The notes: generated by a model from the sequence alone, not told the origin. Shown: positions 1-7,786, counted from the stretch's first letter. The stretch: 27,295 bases of DNA from an uncultured Erwinia sp. (GCA_946221915.1 CAMIKG010000060.1:1-27295), one strand, 5' to 3'. Numbers and translations: made by a program.

Positions 1-119
1 TCCAGACTCCAGACTCCAGACTCCAGACTCCAGACTCCAGACTCCAGACTCCAGATTCCAGATTCCAGATTCCAGATTCCAGATTCCAGATTCCAGATTC
101 CAGATTCCAGATTCCAGCA
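1..119. repeat. Tandem 7-bp array, TCCAGAC then TCCAGAT
   Basis: Seven head-to-tail copies of TCCAGAC (1-49) are followed in register by nine copies of TCCAGAT (50-112) and a degenerate TCCAGCA (113-119). The array begins at the window edge and may continue to the left. The change from C to T at the seventh position is sharp, so two homogenised blocks share one parent unit. The 7-bp period is not a multiple of three, so a coding role is unlikely. No gene is seen here. Confidence 0.97.
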
Positions 120-168
120 TTCAAAGTTCAAAGTTCAAAGTTCAAAGTTCAAAGTTCAAAGTTCAAAG
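120..168. repeat. Tandem 7-bp array, TTCAAAG
   Basis: Seven perfect copies of TTCAAAG follow the TCCAGAC/T array directly. The period is the same (7 bp) but the sequence is different. Such perfect short units are prone to copy-number change by replication slippage. Confidence 0.96.
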
Positions 169-201
169 TTGAGTATCAAGCTTTACATGCAAAGCACGGA
201 T

Positions 202-258
202 TTTGGGTTTGGATTTGGGTTTGGGTTTGGGTTTGGGTTTGGGTTTGGGTTTGGGTTT
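202..258. repeat. Tandem 6-bp array, TTTGGG
   Basis: There are nine in-register hexamers, all TTTGGG except one TTTGGA (208-213), followed by a partial TTT. Runs of GGG at 6-bp spacing on the plus strand could form a G-quadruplex; that is inference from the pattern. No coding potential is apparent. Confidence 0.95.
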
Positions 259-274
259 ATTCTTTGATATTGAC

Positions 275-521
275 CTGGTTTTTGACTTTAGGAGGCGTCG
301 CAAGCGCTGAGGAAAAACGTGTGACCGGGATGAGCCGCATGGATGCGGCGAAAAGGAGCGCCGCGTAGGGAACGCGTCGCGACTGGTCCTGAGGGAAGAC
401 GTTTTGACGAAGGCACCCGCGCAGCGGGCGCTGGAGCCGCCGGAAGCGCGGATTGTTAAGGGCCGCGCTTTCGGCCCTTAACTCGCTCGCCGCGCGGGCG
501 AGCGAAACGCCCTTGACCTGG
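275..521. other. Non-coding GC-rich block with three strong hairpins
   Basis: No credible gene is present. Three perfect inverted repeats stand out: 334-349 (7-bp arms GCCGCAT/ATGCGGC, 2-nt loop), 456-481 (10-bp arms TTAAGGGCCG/CGGCCCTTAA, 6-nt loop) and 484-504 (8-bp arms CGCTCGCC/GGCGAGCG, 5-nt loop). The density of hairpins, flanked on both sides by tandem arrays, suggests a repeated intergenic element of the REP or MITE kind or a decayed mobile element. I do not recognise the family. Confidence 0.6.
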
Positions 522-601
522 CCCTTAAGCCTTTAAGCTCTTAAGCTCATAAGCCCTTAAGCCCTTAAGCCCTTAAGCCCTTAAGCCCTTAAGCCCTTAA
601 G
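522..601. repeat. Tandem 8-bp array, CCCTTAAG
   Basis: Ten octamers lie in register. A CCCTTAAG copy and three degenerate ones (CCTTTAAG, CTCTTAAG, CTCATAAG) occupy 522-553, then six perfect CCCTTAAG copies occupy 554-601. The unit shares GCCCTTAA with the right arm of the hairpin at 456-481, so the array may have expanded from that arm. Confidence 0.95.
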
Positions 602-607
602 GCTATT

Positions 608-637
608 AAAAAAGCGCTCCATGTCCGCTCCGACATG
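608..637 (-). terminator. Possible weak intrinsic terminator of the sugar/polyol operon
   Basis: Read on the minus strand just after the stop of the last operon gene, there is a hairpin with arms CATGTC/GACATG (620-637, 6-nt loop), then six bases, then six Ts (608-613). The gap between stem and T tract is unusual, so termination may be weak. Confidence 0.4.
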
Positions 638-642
638 CCCCC

Positions 643-1440
643 CTACGACATGATCAACCCCCCATCAACATTAATCGTCTGCCCGGTAATATAGCGGGCA
701 TCCTCCGACGCCAGAAACGCCACCAGCCCGGCGACATCACGCGGCTGCCCGGCGCGCTTCAGCGGAATACCCTGCACCCACTCCGCCATCAGCTCACCCT
801 TGCCATAGCGCTTCTGCTCAGTGCTGAGGATCTCGCCCCACACGCGGTCGTTGTAGTCCCACATCTCGCTCTCGATAATCCCCGGGCAGAAGGCATTCAC
901 CGTGATATGCCACGGCGCCAGTTCATGGGCCAGACTCTGGGTAATGCCAATCACCCCCATTTTGCTGGCGGCATAGTGCGGCGTATAGATAAAGCCCTGC
1001 CGCCCCTGGCCGGAGGAGGTGTTAATCAGGCTGCCGCTGTTTTGTTTCACCATATATTTCGCCGCCTCACGGCAGCACAGCCAGACACCGGTAGTGTTCA
1101 CCGCCAGAATTTTCTCGAAATCCGCCTTAGGCATCTGATCAAAACGGTCAATGGTGATCACCCCGGCATTCTGAATCGACACATCAATCGAACCAAATTT
1201 CTCCGCCGCCTGCTGATACAGCGTCTGAACCTGCGCTTCATCGGTAACATCCACCTGCAGCGCCAGGATCTCCACGCCATACTGCGTCTGCAACTGTTCG
1301 GCGGTGCTGAATACCCGATCGGCATTCGATACCATCACCAGGTTCGCGCCGTCCTGGGCGAAACGTTCGGCTATCCCCGCGCCAATACCACGACAGGCGC
1401 CGGTAATCACCACCGTTTTGCCACTAAAATTCCGCTTCAT
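643..1440 (-). CDS. SDR-family oxidoreductase, distal gene of the sugar/polyol operon
   Basis: This is a 265-residue classical short-chain dehydrogenase, a usual length for the family. The cofactor motif TGACRGIG is at residues 13-20, NNAG-type QNAG at 90-93, the structural Asn at 115, and the catalytic Ser142/143, Tyr156 and Lys160 (YAASK). The C-terminus has the usual ITGQTINVDGG stretch. The family oxidises alcohol groups of sugars, polyols or related carbonyl compounds with NAD(P); the substrate cannot be read from sequence. It is the last gene of a minus-strand operon, 29 bp after the permease, with ribosome-binding site CAGGAG before the ATG. Together with the second SDR at the operon head it suggests two successive or alternative oxidations of the imported compound. 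It lacks any signal peptide, so it should be cytosolic. Confidence 0.9.
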   Translation of the reverse strand: MKRNFSGKTVVITGACRGIGAGIAERFAQDGANLVMVSNADRVFSTAEQLQTQYGVEILALQVDVTDEAQVQTLYQQAAEKFGSIDVSIQNAGVITIDRFDQMPKADFEKILAVNTTGVWLCCREAAKYMVKQNSGSLINTSSGQGRQGFIYTPHYAASKMGVIGITQSLAHELAPWHITVNAFCPGIIESEMWDYNDRVWGEILSTEQKRYGKGELMAEWVQGIPLKRAGQPRDVAGLVAFLASEDARYITGQTINVDGGLIMS

Positions 1441-1469
1441 GCTCTGCTCCTGTGATCGGTTAGCTCTGG

Positions 1470-2537
1470 TCAGCCGGGGCTGACTTCAGACAGCGGCGCG
1501 GCCGCCTGCTTTTTTTCATGGCGACGCAACAACACCACTTTGCTTTGTAAACGTTGCTGGAACTGGTCAATCACCACCGCAGTGACAATTACCAGACCTT
1601 TAATCACCATCTGCCAGAAATCGCTGACGCCCATCATCACCATGCCATCTGCCAGGAAGACGATAACAAACGCGCCGATAATCGAACCGGAAACGCGTCC
1701 GCGTCCGCCCGCCAGCGCCGTGCCACCAAGCACGGTGGCGCCAATCGCGTCCATCTCAAACATATTGCCGGTCATCGGATGCGCGGTTTGCAGCTGTGAG
1801 GCCACCACCAGCCCGACCAGCGCGGCGCACAGCCCGGAGAAGCCGTAGACAAACACTTTCACCTTGATAATCGGCACCCCGGCCAGACGCGCGGCAGATT
1901 CGTTGCCGCCGGTGGCGTAGATATAGCGCCCCAGCGGCGTCTTGCGCGTGAGATACAGGCCGAGCAGCAGAAAGCCGAGCATCAGCCAGATCGGGATATA
2001 GACGCCCAGCACCGTGCCGGAACCGAGAGTGGCGAAACCGGTATTGCCCAGCGCATCCATCCCTACCAGGTTGGCGTAGGTGCTGCCGTCGTTAAACAGC
2101 AGCGATGCACCGCGCGCCACATACATCATGCCGAGCGTACAGATAAACGGTGCGACGCCGAGACGGGTGATCACTGCGCCATTCACCAGACCAATCACCA
2201 CGCCAAACAGCGCCACCAGCAGGATCACTTCCGGCACATTGAAGAAAATAATGTTGCCGCCCCAAATCGGCACACCGTTGGTCAGCAGCGCCCCGGCCAC
2301 CATGCCGCAAATCCCCGCTACCGCGCCGACCGACAGGTCGATACCGCCGGTCAGGATCACCAGCGTCATGCCAATCGCCAGCAAACCGGTGATCGCCACA
2401 TGCTGGGTCATAATCAGCAGGTTCGAAGTGGTAAGAAAGTTCGGCACCATCACGCTGAAAAAGCCGATGACGATTAACAGGGCGATAAAGGTGCGCGCTT
2501 TCAGTAAGTACATGTAGAGCAAATATTTCTGATTCAT
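1470..2537 (-). CDS. RbsC-like sugar ABC transporter permease
   Basis: This is a 355-residue, very hydrophobic inner-membrane protein of the carbohydrate uptake 2 (CUT2) permease family (RbsC, AraH, XylH). Features seen are many membrane segments, the stretch MTLVILTGGIDLSVGAV near residue 60 and the conserved cytoplasmic loop GGTALAGGRGRVSGSIIGA (about 271-290), which contacts the ATPase. It should form the channel with the ATPase encoded immediately upstream. The ATG is preceded by GAGG at a suitable distance. The C-terminus has a basic, polar tail of about 40 residues. Ligand specificity cannot be assigned. Confidence 0.92.
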   Translation of the reverse strand: MNQKYLLYMYLLKARTFIALLIVIGFFSVMVPNFLTTSNLLIMTQHVAITGLLAIGMTLVILTGGIDLSVGAVAGICGMVAGALLTNGVPIWGGNIIFFNVPEVILLVALFGVVIGLVNGAVITRLGVAPFICTLGMMYVARGASLLFNDGSTYANLVGMDALGNTGFATLGSGTVLGVYIPIWLMLGFLLLGLYLTRKTPLGRYIYATGGNESAARLAGVPIIKVKVFVYGFSGLCAALVGLVVASQLQTAHPMTGNMFEMDAIGATVLGGTALAGGRGRVSGSIIGAFVIVFLADGMVMMGVSDFWQMVIKGLVIVTAVVIDQFQQRLQSKVVLLRRHEKKQAAAPLSEVSPG

Positions 2538-2557
2538 CAGGTTATCCTCAGGCCCGG

Positions 2558-4093
2558 TCAGTCATGCGGCGTGGACGCAGCAATCAACATTTCACGCGTG
2601 GCGGCGGCGCGCGGTAAATCGGCGGCGATACGCCCGTCCGCCATCACCAGAATGCGGTCGGCAAGCGCCATCACCTCATCCAGTTCTGATGACGAGAACA
2701 TCACCGCCAGCCCCTGATGCGCCATCGAGCCAATCAGGTGATACACGTCGGTTTTCGCGCCGACATCGATGCCGCGCGTCGGCTCGTCGAGCAGCACTAC
2801 CTGCGGCGCGGTCATCAGCGCTTTGCCCAGCACCACTTTCTGCTGGTTGCCGCCGCTCAGCGAAGTGATTGGCAGCTCCATATCGCTGACTTTGATCGCC
2901 AGCCGGGCAATCATGTCGTTAACGCGCTTCTCCTCTTTGTCTGGCCGCAGCAGCGCCATCGCGCGATGAAACGCACGCAGACTGAGGTCCGACAGCGTCA
3001 TATTGGTTTTAATCGACATCAGCTGCACCACGCCTTCGCCCTGGCGGTCTTCCGGCACCAGCGCAATCCCGCGCTTCAGCCGCTGCTGGAAGTTGCATTT
3101 ATCCAGCGACGCGCCATGCAGGTGGATGCTGCCATGCTGGTAGCTCATCAAACCAATCAGTCCCTTGAACAATTCGGTGCGCCCCGCGCCCAGCAGCCCG
3201 TAGATGCCCACCACTTCCCCTTTGCGCAGGGAAAAAGAGACATCATTCAGCTTATAGCCGCCATTCTGATGCAGCGCCGTCAGGCCATTGACCTCCAGCA
3301 CCGTGTCCCCCTGCGGAGCCGGGCTGTAGTCGAAGTGCTTTTTCTTGTCGCCGACCATCTGTTCAATGATCCACGGGATACTGGCATCGCGCACTTCGCG
3401 CTCGCTGATAAAACGGCCGTCGCGGAAGATGGTGATGTGGTCGCCGATTTCCATCAGCTCTTCCAGCCGGTGGGAGATGTAGATAATGGTGACGCCGCGC
3501 CGTTTCAGCTGCTCAATGACGTTAAACAGCACTTTCACTTCCGACTGGCTGAGCGCCGAGGTGGGTTCATCCATAATCAGCACCCGCGTGTCTTTCGACA
3601 GCGCGCGGGCAATCTCCACCAGCTGCTGGTGGCCGATGCCCAGTTCTCCGAGCGCGGCGTAAGGGTCGACATCCAGCTCCAGCCGCTCCAGCAGCGCTTT
3701 CGCCAGCTGATACTGGTACTTCTCATTAATCCGCCCGCGCTGGAAAAACTCGTTGCCGATAAAAATGTTGTCCATCACATTCATATTGGGAAACAGGTTC
3801 AGCTCCTGGAAAATAATGCTGATACCGTGTTTCTCTGCCTGCTGCGTCGAATGCAGGCTGACCGGCTCGCCGTCGAGCAGGATCTGGCCGGAAGATGGCG
3901 TTTCCACTCCCGCCAGCATTTTCATCATGGTGGATTTACCCGCGCCGTTTTCGCCAATCAGCACGTTGACCTTGTTGCGGTATACGCGGTAATTCACCTG
4001 ATCCAGCGCCACCACGCCGGGATAGATACGCGAGACGTCGCGGGTCTCGATAATCACTTCGGGCAGCTGCACCGTATTTGCTTCACTCTGCAT
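2558..4093 (-). CDS. RbsA-like sugar ABC transporter ATPase (two ATPase domains)
   Basis: This is 511 residues from the chosen ATG at 4093, which has a strong AAGGGGG site upstream. An in-frame upstream start at 4156 exists but would run into the preceding gene. The family has two fused nucleotide-binding domains. The first has Walker A GENGAGKST (47-55) and Walker B VLIMDEPTSAL. The second has the degenerate P-loop GLLGAGRTE, an intact signature LSGGNQQK, and LLDEPTRGIDVGAK. This asymmetry, with one degenerate site, is usual for RbsA/MglA/XylG proteins. The protein would energise the RbsC-like permease. It lies 11 bp after the DUF2291 gene and 20 bp before the permease gene, so all three are almost surely co-transcribed. 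Confidence 0.93.
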   Translation of the reverse strand: MQSEANTVQLPEVIIETRDVSRIYPGVVALDQVNYRVYRNKVNVLIGENGAGKSTMMKMLAGVETPSSGQILLDGEPVSLHSTQQAEKHGISIIFQELNLFPNMNVMDNIFIGNEFFQRGRINEKYQYQLAKALLERLELDVDPYAALGELGIGHQQLVEIARALSKDTRVLIMDEPTSALSQSEVKVLFNVIEQLKRRGVTIIYISHRLEELMEIGDHITIFRDGRFISEREVRDASIPWIIEQMVGDKKKHFDYSPAPQGDTVLEVNGLTALHQNGGYKLNDVSFSLRKGEVVGIYGLLGAGRTELFKGLIGLMSYQHGSIHLHGASLDKCNFQQRLKRGIALVPEDRQGEGVVQLMSIKTNMTLSDLSLRAFHRAMALLRPDKEEKRVNDMIARLAIKVSDMELPITSLSGGNQQKVVLGKALMTAPQVVLLDEPTRGIDVGAKTDVYHLIGSMAHQGLAVMFSSSELDEVMALADRILVMADGRIAADLPRAAATREMLIAASTPHD

Positions 4094-4103
4094 CACCGCC
4101 CCC

Positions 4104-4715
4104 TTACTGCCGCGTGATGCGCGCCGGGGTGATATCCGGCACACTTTGCGGCACATCCCAGCTGCTGAAGACGCCGATCACGTCCAGCCGATCGCCTGCT
4201 TTCGGCTGCAGCGTTTTCAGCTGCTCTACCGCCTGATTGTTGATGGCGCGGCCATAGTCGCCAAACAGCACCTGGTCGTTGAAGTCCTGGTAGCTGGCGC
4301 CTTTGTAAGCATCACGCAGCGCGGTGCCACGAATAATCGGGCCGATCTGCACCACGGCGCTGACGCCATTCGGCTCTTTCAGCGTCATCTTGCCGCTGCG
4401 CGAGGTGGTGTTGACACTCTCCACCTGGCCTTTCACCAGTACGGTAAAGACGCAGGGGTTTTCCGGCTGAGCACGGTAGCCCAGCTGCTGACAGGCAGTG
4501 TCGAAGTCTTTTGCCGCCGCCAGGTTTTTCATCAGCTCGTCCAGCGGTTTCGCCTCTGCGGCCAGCTGCGGCACAATTTTTTGTTGATATAACTGGTCGA
4601 TATTCGCCAGATGAGGATTGGGCGGATTCTTTAAATCAGCCAGTTCCTGCTGGGATACGATACGGCAGCCGGTTAAGGCCAGGGCGGCAATCGTCAGCCA
4701 GGCAGTTCGCGACAT
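4104..4715 (-). CDS. DUF2291 lipoprotein associated with a sugar ABC transporter
   Basis: This is 203 residues from the ATG at 4715, chosen because AAGGAGA precedes it and because it puts a short lipoprotein signal right at the N-terminus: MSRTAWLTIAALALTGC, with the lipobox LTGC and Cys17 as the lipid anchor. The remaining sequence resembles DUF2291, a family often encoded beside CUT2-type sugar or polyol transporters; its function is not established. A stretch near residues 108-140 (VNTTSRSGKMTLKE and following) looks beta-rich. Its place between the binding-protein gene and the ATPase gene argues for an accessory envelope role in uptake. Confidence 0.8.
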   Translation of the reverse strand: MSRTAWLTIAALALTGCRIVSQQELADLKNPPNPHLANIDQLYQQKIVPQLAAEAKPLDELMKNLAAAKDFDTACQQLGYRAQPENPCVFTVLVKGQVESVNTTSRSGKMTLKEPNGVSAVVQIGPIIRGTALRDAYKGASYQDFNDQVLFGDYGRAINNQAVEQLKTLQPKAGDRLDVIGVFSSWDVPQSVPDITPARITRQ

Positions 4716-4768
4716 CTTTCTCTCCTTGCGCCCGCAATGCGGGCGCGACAACAGCAGCACCCTGTGGC

Positions 4769-5704
4769 TTAAGATTTAAAGTTAAAGTCCTGCACTTTGC
4801 TGGCGTTATCCGGAGAGATCAGGATGCCGCGGAACATGACGCGCTGTTTTTCCGGTTTCGCGCCTTTCTGAATGTAGTTATCGAGATCGGTTACGCCCTG
4901 CGCGGCAATCGCCTGCGCCTGCAGCATCACGGTGGCTTTCAGGCTGCCCGCTTTCACCGCATCACGCTCATCGTTGCTGCCATCGATGCCCACCACAATC
5001 ACATCATTGCGCCCGGCGGCTTTCAGTGCGGCAATCGCCCCCAGCGCCACCGGACCGTTACCACAGATCACCCCTTTCACATCAGGATGCGCCTGCAGAA
5101 TGCTGTCCATAATGCGTTTGCCGTCGATCAGCGTACCTTTGGCATCCTGACGCGCGACGCTCTGCATATCCGGATACTGATCCAGCACCTGGTGGAACGA
5201 TTTGGAACGGGTGACGCAGTTATTGTCGGCGAGGTTACAGGTCAGCTCGGCGTATTTGCCCTTCTCGCCCATTTTTTCAACAAACACGTTGGCAACGTCT
5301 GAACCTGCCTGGAAGTTGTTGTGGGTGATCTGCACCAGCGCCACATCATCCACCGGAATTTCGCGGTTAATCAGCACTACCGGGATCCCGGCGTCTTTGG
5401 CTTTCTTAATCGCCGCCACGCTGGCGGTGGAGTCGGCGTTGTCCAGCACGATGCCCTGCACTTTTTTACCAATCGCCGCATCGATCAGTTCACTCTGTTT
5501 CTTCACATCTTCGCCGTGCGACAGCACGGAGGTCTTGTAGCCCAGTTCCTGCGCTTTCAGGTTGGCGCCTTTGGCTTCCGAGGCGTAATACGGATTATCC
5601 AGTGAGTTAACCAGGATCATAATGGTGCCTTTTTCGGCCGCGAAGCCTGCCGTGGAGAAGCTACAGGCGGCGGCAACGGCTAACAGCGTTAAACGTGTTT
5701 TCAT
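4769..5704 (-). CDS. RbsB-like periplasmic sugar-binding protein
   Basis: This is a 311-residue type 1 periplasmic binding protein of the ribose/galactose family. It has an N-terminal signal peptide (MKTRLTLLAVAAACSFSTAGFA, predicted cut after residue 22). Family-like segments include NPYYASEAKGA, the VQGIVLDNADS strand, GIPVVLINREIP and the C-lobe VVGIDGSNDERDAVKAG. Two cysteines in CNLADNNC may form a disulphide. It would deliver the ligand to the permease encoded downstream. The start has AGAGAAC upstream. It lies 69 bp after the SDR gene, the longest gap in the operon, which fits the higher expression commonly needed for binding proteins. Confidence 0.93.
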   Translation of the reverse strand: MKTRLTLLAVAAACSFSTAGFAAEKGTIMILVNSLDNPYYASEAKGANLKAQELGYKTSVLSHGEDVKKQSELIDAAIGKKVQGIVLDNADSTASVAAIKKAKDAGIPVVLINREIPVDDVALVQITHNNFQAGSDVANVFVEKMGEKGKYAELTCNLADNNCVTRSKSFHQVLDQYPDMQSVARQDAKGTLIDGKRIMDSILQAHPDVKGVICGNGPVALGAIAALKAAGRNDVIVVGIDGSNDERDAVKAGSLKATVMLQAQAIAAQGVTDLDNYIQKGAKPEKQRVMFRGILISPDNASKVQDFNFKS

Positions 5705-5773
5705 AATGATGTTCTCTCTGAGTTATCTAGTTATATGCAGGTACAGACAAGGGTTTCCCCGGCGTGGCGCGGG

Positions 5774-6571
5774 TTACCAGATGGTAAAGCCGCCGTCGAT
5801 CATCAGATCGGCGCCAGTGATCATGTCGCTGCCGTTGCTGGCGAAAAACAGCACGGCGGCGGCAATTTCATCCGTATAGGCAAAGCGCCCGAGCGGAATC
5901 AGTTTTTTCATCGCTTCCCCTTTTTCGCCGCGCCAGGCTTTTTCGCCCATCGGCGTCAGCACCACGGTGGGTGACAGGGTATTAACATTGATTTTGTGCG
6001 GCGCGAACTCCTTCGCCATCACTTTGGTCATGCCCAGCAGACCGGCTTTGGCAGAGGTGTAGGCGACGTGATTATCGATAGCGATCGAGGCGGCCTGCGA
6101 CGCGATATTGATAATTTTGCCGCCGTGACCGCCCTGAATCATGCGTTTCGCCGCCGCCTGCGCGCAAAGGAACGGCCCGGTGAGATTGACCGCGATTTGC
6201 TTCTGCCACTCGGCAAAATCGGTTTCCAGCACCGGCTGCAGCATCACATAGCCGGCGCAGTTAATCAGGATATCCAGCTGGCCGTAGTGGGCATCCACCT
6301 GGCTAAAGGCCTGTTCCACGGAGGCCGGATCGGTGACGTCGCATTCGACAAACTGCACCTGCACCGGGTCAAACTGCGCCGCCACCTCTGCGACTTTGCT
6401 CTGCTCAAAGGCCGGATACAGCAACGCCAGACGCGCGCCCTTCTCCAGCAGCATCTGATTACTGGCCATGGCAATCCCGCCCAGTCCGCCGGTGACGACC
6501 GCCACCTTACCGCTCAGATCCAGACTGGTGTTTACGCCATAGCGCAGATTGACATCGTATTCATGACTCAT
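5774..6571 (-). CDS. SDR-family oxidoreductase, first gene of the sugar/polyol operon
   Basis: This is a 265-residue short-chain dehydrogenase with a 19-residue N-terminal extension before the first strand. Catalytic residues are Asn129, Ser158, Tyr171 and Lys175 (YTSAK), with NCAG at 104-107. The glycine-rich cofactor motif is TGGLGGIA at 27-34, so the last glycine of the usual TGxxxGxG is alanine. Related proteins include polyol dehydrogenases such as D-threitol- or sorbitol-type enzymes, but the substrate is not provable here. It is the promoter-proximal gene of the operon, divergent from the DeoR-type regulator, and AAGGAG lies upstream of the ATG. Confidence 0.88.
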   Translation of the reverse strand: MSHEYDVNLRYGVNTSLDLSGKVAVVTGGLGGIAMASNQMLLEKGARLALLYPAFEQSKVAEVAAQFDPVQVQFVECDVTDPASVEQAFSQVDAHYGQLDILINCAGYVMLQPVLETDFAEWQKQIAVNLTGPFLCAQAAAKRMIQGGHGGKIINIASQAASIAIDNHVAYTSAKAGLLGMTKVMAKEFAPHKINVNTLSPTVVLTPMGEKAWRGEKGEAMKKLIPLGRFAYTDEIAAAVLFFASNGSDMITGADLMIDGGFTIW

Positions 6572-6683
6572 TGGCCGGCTCTCCTTACGAAACGGCAGGG
6601 GTGAATGGGCGGAAGCCTGAGGCGATTCCGCAAAAATTACGGCTAAAAGTAATGCAACAGGGCCAATTTGTTAACCACTGTGA

Positions 6684-6701
6684 TTTTCGAATAAAAATAT
6701 A
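6684..6701 (-). promoter_or_regulatory. Candidate promoter -10 and operator of the sugar/polyol operon
   Basis: On the minus strand TATATT (6701-6696) could be the -10, giving a start near 6689. The motif TTTTCGAATAAAA (6684-6696) lies over this start and resembles the element at 6867-6878. DeoR-family repressors often bind TTCG/CGAA-containing inverted repeats, so it may be the operator for the divergent regulator. This is inferred from pattern and position only. Confidence 0.35.
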
Positions 6702-6722
6702 TGCTATCGATTGTTATCAGAT

Positions 6723-6738
6723 TGTGGCGCAGATCAAA
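6723..6738 (-). promoter_or_regulatory. Candidate CRP-binding site
   Basis: TGTGG-N6-TCAAA matches eight of ten core bases of TGTGA-N6-TCACA. Its centre (6730.5) is 41.5 bp from the start predicted from the -10 at 6696-6701, the classical class II activator position. The poor -35 (CAATCT) is also what an activated promoter would show. Catabolite control of a sugar or polyol operon would be expected. Confidence 0.45.
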
Positions 6739-6866
6739 ATTCAAACAAAAGCCTGTCAATAATATAAATCAATGATTTAACGATTAATAATATGCACAAA
6801 AAGCAGACCGTATGGATAAAAACCGCTAAAAAACGTGTTAAATCAACTCACTCACTGCAATAACAC

Positions 6867-6878
6867 TTTCGAACGAAA
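6867..6878. promoter_or_regulatory. Inverted repeat TTTCG-AA-CGAAA, possible regulator operator
   Basis: A perfect 5-bp inverted repeat with a 2-bp centre lies 117 bp before the start of the DeoR-family gene. It resembles the half-site over the divergent promoter. It could serve autoregulation or DNA looping. The rest of 6572-6994 is AT-rich and holds no gene that I can support. Confidence 0.35.
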
Positions 6879-6994
6879 ATGACTGTGTTGTGGGCGTCAT
6901 CTCGCTTTCGCCTGACGACAGGGTTACTATTTGTTGCAGAAACTGTGGTTAAGCCGGGCCTGAAAACGACCATCAGGGAAAGGGAGTACTTCGC

Positions 6995-7786
6995 TTGAAA
7001 AGCAAAAGTGAACAGTTGGCTGATATGCAGCAGCGCCGCGATAAGATCCTCGAAATGATTCGCGAGGACGGCACTGTGACGGTCAAAATGCTGACCGGGG
7101 CCTTTAACCTGACCGAAGCCACCATTCGCACCGACCTGCGCAAACTGCAGCAGGAGGGTTACGTTCAGCGCTATCACGGTGGCGCCACGCTGGTCACCGG
7201 CAAGCAGAATACCGGTGCGCTGCTGCTGGAGCGTCAGACCCATCTGGAAGCCAAAGACGCTATTGGTCGTCTGGCGGCGCGCCATATCGAAAATGGTGAC
7301 ACGGTGATTTTCGATAGCGGCACCACAACTACCGCAATCGCTAATCACATGGCGCACATTCGCAAGCTGTCGGTGATCACCACCGCAGTGAATATCGCCC
7401 TGAAACTGGGCGGAGAGCCGGGGATCAATATCCTGCTGACCGGCGGCACGTTTAAGTTTCCCACGCTCTCGACGTCGGGAGAAAAAGCCGCGGGTTTTTT
7501 CGAAAACGTGCTGGCGGAGAAACTGTTCCTCGCCACTGCCTGCATTTCACCGCGTCTCGGGCTGAGTTTTCCCAGCGAAACCGATATCAAAGTGAAAAGC
7601 GCCATGATGAAATCGGCCAGCACCGTCTATGTGGTGGCCGATTCCAGTAAAATCGATAAGGTGTCGATGTTTGCCCTGCCGTGCGACTGGAGCAATATCC
7701 ACTATCTGATTACCGACAGCGGCATTACTCAGCAGTCGATCAGCGCTTTCGAAGCGCTGGGCGTGAAGGTGCTGGTGGCAGAGTAA
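6995..7786 (+). CDS. DeoR-family transcriptional regulator
   Basis: This is 263 residues from a TTG start, supported by AGGGAG eight bases upstream; an in-frame ATG lies 30 bp further on without a comparable site. Residues 14-68 form the DeoR winged helix-turn-helix (RRDKILEMIREDGTV, then NLTEATIRTDLRKL and the GYVQRYHGGA wing). The rest is the DeoR C-terminal sensor domain, with IFDSGTTTTAIANHM and the LLTGGTF element, which usually binds a phosphorylated sugar. It is divergent from the transporter/dehydrogenase operon and is its likely repressor. Its last 58 bp overlap the convergent methyltransferase gene. Confidence 0.92.
   Translation: MKSKSEQLADMQQRRDKILEMIREDGTVTVKMLTGAFNLTEATIRTDLRKLQQEGYVQRYHGGATLVTGKQNTGALLLERQTHLEAKDAIGRLAARHIENGDTVIFDSGTTTTAIANHMAHIRKLSVITTAVNIALKLGGEPGINILLTGGTFKFPTLSTSGEKAAGFFENVLAEKLFLATACISPRLGLSFPSETDIKVKSAMMKSASTVYVVADSSKIDKVSMFALPCDWSNIHYLITDSGITQQSISAFEALGVKVLVAE

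Noticed and set aside
1..258. Possible CRISPR array
   Set aside because: The units are contiguous 6-7 bp repeats with no spacers and no cas genes nearby; they are simple tandem repeats.
2717..4117. Plus-strand frame of 466 codons opposite the RbsA-like gene
   Set aside because: It is the complement of a well-conserved ATPase gene, with composition rich in His, Gln and Arg and no recognisable family.
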